DNA of 64,000 nucleotides from Pontibacillus sp. HMF3514 (GTDB taxonomy: Bacteria; Bacillota; Bacilli; Bacillales; BH030062): NCBI RefSeq assembly GCF_009858175.1, contig NZ_CP047393.1, forward strand, positions 2,046,001 to 2,110,000. The letters run 5' to 3'. Below the pieces are notes generated by a model. The model saw only the letters and a program-made list of their open reading frames with translations. It did no database searches and was not told the origin of the DNA. The translations under genes and the position numbers were made by a program. Below are positions 62,384-64,000 of the stretch, in pieces. How positions within the stretch are numbered: position 1 is the stretch's first letter; the number at the start of each line of letters is the position of its first letter.

Positions 62384-63523
62384 TTATTCTACTGTTTGAA
62401 GAAGCTCATCATAAACTTCTTCATATTGTTTTACAACCGTTTCTGAATGAAAGTCTTGATTAACCCTACGAAGTCCATTTCTTGAAAACTCTTGCCATTT
62501 TTCTATGTTCGTTAAGAGTTCAATGGATTTAGTTGAGATATCCTCTATATCTCCAAGGTCACAAATATAGCCTGATTCACCGTTTTGAATCACTTCTGGT
62601 ATACCTCCAATATTCGTACCTATACAAGGAACACCGCAGGCCATAGCTTCTAATAAAACCAAACCAAAACTTTCTTTAGAGGATAGTAAGAGTTTTAAGT
62701 CAGATATGGATAACAACTCTGATACATTTTCTTGCTTGCCGAGAAAAATAACACGATCACGCAGCCCTAACTCACTAACAAGTTGACAGACAGTAGAATA
62801 TTCAGGTCCATCCCCAACAAGTAACAATTTCGCATTCACTTCTTTAACAATACGTACAAATGAGTAAATGACATCTTGAACACGCTTTACTTGTCGAAAA
62901 TTAGATATATGTATAATAACTTTTTCATCCGATTGAATACCGTATTCTTCTCGTAAATGATTCGCTTCTTCCCTTTGTCTATATTCTCGTTCATCCACGA
63001 AATTATAAATCACGTCCATGTCTCTACCTACATTAAGCATATCTCTTGTTTGATTAACTAGACTTTCTGAAACAGCTGTCACCCTGTCTGAACGTTCAAT
63101 CCCAAAACGAATCATATTTTTCAGACTAGGATCGACTCCTAACACGGTTATATCAGTTCCATGAAGGGTCGTTACAATTTTAACATCATGCTCTACCATT
63201 TCCTTGGCTAAAATCGCACAAATCGCATGAGGCATAGCGTAATGAACATGAAGAATATCAATTTTTTCTCGATTTATAACCTCAGCCATTTTATTTGCAA
63301 GCGCGAGATCATAAGGTGGGTATTGAAACACAGGATAGTGGGTCATTTCAACTTCATGATAATAAATATTTGGATAAATGCGCTTTAATCGAAAAGGAAT
63401 ATTCGATGTAATAAAATGAATTTCATATCCTTTTTCAGCTAAAAGCTTTGCTAATTCAGTGGCAATTACACCTGATCCCCCCACAGTAGGATAGCAGGTG
63501 ATACCAATTTTCGTGCGATTCAT
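62384..63523 (-). CDS. bshA: Bacillithiol glycosyltransferase BshA
   Basis: The 379-residue GT4 enzyme starts MNRTKIGITCYPTVGGSGVI and has IDILHVHYAMPHA, TLHGTDITVLG, IYNFVDEREY and KESFGLVLLEAMACGVP. It joins UDP-GlcNAc to L-malate, the first step of bacillithiol synthesis. Start is behind AAGGGTGAG. The deacetylase gene bshB1, which lies between mgsA and bshA in B. subtilis, is missing: mgsA ends four bases upstream of this start. Confidence 0.95.
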   Translation of the reverse strand: MNRTKIGITCYPTVGGSGVIATELAKLLAEKGYEIHFITSNIPFRLKRIYPNIYYHEVEMTHYPVFQYPPYDLALANKMAEVINREKIDILHVHYAMPHAICAILAKEMVEHDVKIVTTLHGTDITVLGVDPSLKNMIRFGIERSDRVTAVSESLVNQTRDMLNVGRDMDVIYNFVDEREYRQREEANHLREEYGIQSDEKVIIHISNFRQVKRVQDVIYSFVRIVKEVNAKLLLVGDGPEYSTVCQLVSELGLRDRVIFLGKQENVSELLSISDLKLLLSSKESFGLVLLEAMACGVPCIGTNIGGIPEVIQNGESGYICDLGDIEDISTKSIELLTNIEKWQEFSRNGLRRVNQDFHSETVVKQYEEVYDELLQTVE

Positions 63524-63527
63524 GTTC

Positions 63528-63941
63528 TCACCCTTGTTTTTTATTATGATGGATGATTTCTCTCCAATGGAGGTCTCCCCGTTCAATAGCGTGTATCATA
63601 ATTTCAGCCGCAGCTAAATTCGTGGCTAACGGAATTTGATACACATCACATAGCCTCATCAAGGCACTAACATCTGGTTCATGTGGTTGGGCTGTTAAGG
63701 GGTCTCTGAAAAAGATGATGACATCCATATCATTTTGAGCAATATATGCACCAATTTGTTGGTCTCCACCTAATGGACCTGATTGAAATCGATGCAAGGA
63801 AACTCCAGTTGCTTCTTCTATTCGTTTACCTGTAGTCCCTGTAGCAAAAAGGTTATGCTTCCCTAAGATATGTGAATAAGCAGTAGCAAACTGAACCATA
63901 TCATCCTTCTTTTTGTCGTGTGCAATTAATGCGATGTTCAT
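63528..63941 (-). CDS. mgsA: Methylglyoxal synthase
   Basis: The 137-residue enzyme has [54 protein letters not shown] and [18 protein letters not shown] with the catalytic Asp and His. It converts dihydroxyacetone phosphate to methylglyoxal, relieving phosphate limitation but producing an electrophile detoxified by bacillithiol, whose first enzyme is encoded next. Confidence 0.97.
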   Translation of the reverse strand: MNIALIAHDKKKDDMVQFATAYSHILGKHNLFATGTTGKRIEEATGVSLHRFQSGPLGGDQQIGAYIAQNDMDVIIFFRDPLTAQPHEPDVSALMRLCDVYQIPLATNLAAAEIMIHAIERGDLHWREIIHHNKKQG

Positions 63942-63955
63942 TAGGCAATCTCCTT

Positions 63956-64000
63956 TTACTCTAATAAATTCTCTAAACCGTAAACGAGTACATCAAGTTT
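63956..64000 (-). CDS. dapB: 4-hydroxy-tetrahydrodipicolinate reductase DapB, C-terminal end
   Basis: Only the last 14 residues ([14 protein letters not shown]) and the stop lie in the window. The ending VYGLENLL and the position upstream of mgsA, as in B. subtilis, suggest DapB, which supplies lysine and dipicolinate for spores. The gene continues beyond the window. The mgsA ribosome binding site AAAGGAG starts right at its stop codon. Confidence 0.75.
   Translation of the reverse strand, partial: KLDVLVYGLENLLE

Overview
The window is chromosomal DNA of a low-GC, endospore-forming member of the Bacillaceae. The evidence is a CotD-type spore coat gene, a YjcZ-type mini-protein, a class B RNase P RNA, gpsB, dnaD, a bacillithiol gene, and gene order that from memory follows the Bacillus subtilis stretch dfrA/thy - ypgQ/R - cspD - bpsAB - ypwA - ypsC - rnpB - gpsB - ypsA - cotD - yppE - yppC - recU - ponA - nth - dnaD - asnS - aspB - ypmBA - dinG - panDCB - birA - cca - bshA - mgsA - dapB. 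Acidic protein tails (TatC, PonA) would fit a salt-tolerant genus such as Halobacillus or Pontibacillus, but that is inference.

Layout. 1-11.9 kb: quinone/electrophile-response genes (mhqD/mhqO-like) with a candidate MhqR operator, a TerC transporter, msrAB, a YqfQ-like protein, ung, a 30-residue membrane peptide, small unknowns, the sbcDC nuclease, a PilZ protein, an SOS-controlled divergent pair (WYL-like / YolD) and a YjcZ peptide. 12-21 kb: repeat element A, yozE, a tatA-tatA-tatC cluster, mobA, folA-thyA, a secreted PPEP/anthrax-lethal-factor-like metalloprotease, a peptidoglycan endopeptidase, an HD phosphohydrolase that seems to start at an ATT codon, a DUF72 protein, and repeat element C. 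21-32 kb: fhs, a cold-shock gene behind a terminator-bearing leader, an RNase HI-like gene, a sulfurtransferase, a Fur-box-controlled membrane mini-protein, bpsA-bpsB, cheX, an SDR, a lipoprotein and a ba3-type cytochrome oxidase operon. 32-48.5 kb: repeat element B, ypwA, ypsC, rnpB, gpsB, ypsA, cotD, cdd, an RND pump, several small unknowns, yppC, recU-ponA. 48.6-64 kb: repeat element D, nth, dnaD, the ypmA-ypmB-aspB-asnS operon, a degenerate metallo-beta-lactamase-fold protein, dinG, and the long dapB-mgsA-bshA-cca-birA-panB-panC-panD operon.

The most unusual content is four copies (A-D) of a composite repeat of about 550-740 bp. Each copy carries two long nested palindromes (P1 and P2) joined by a linker and ends in short inverted termini. 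Arm sequences differ between copies, yet the two arms of each palindrome change together, so base pairing is preserved. A and B are near-identical and inverted, flanking 19.4 kb of core genes. A and D share a third, covarying two-hairpin module inserted at a palindrome apex.

All family assignments come from reading sequence and motifs; no database search was run. Several start codons were moved to match ribosome binding sites.
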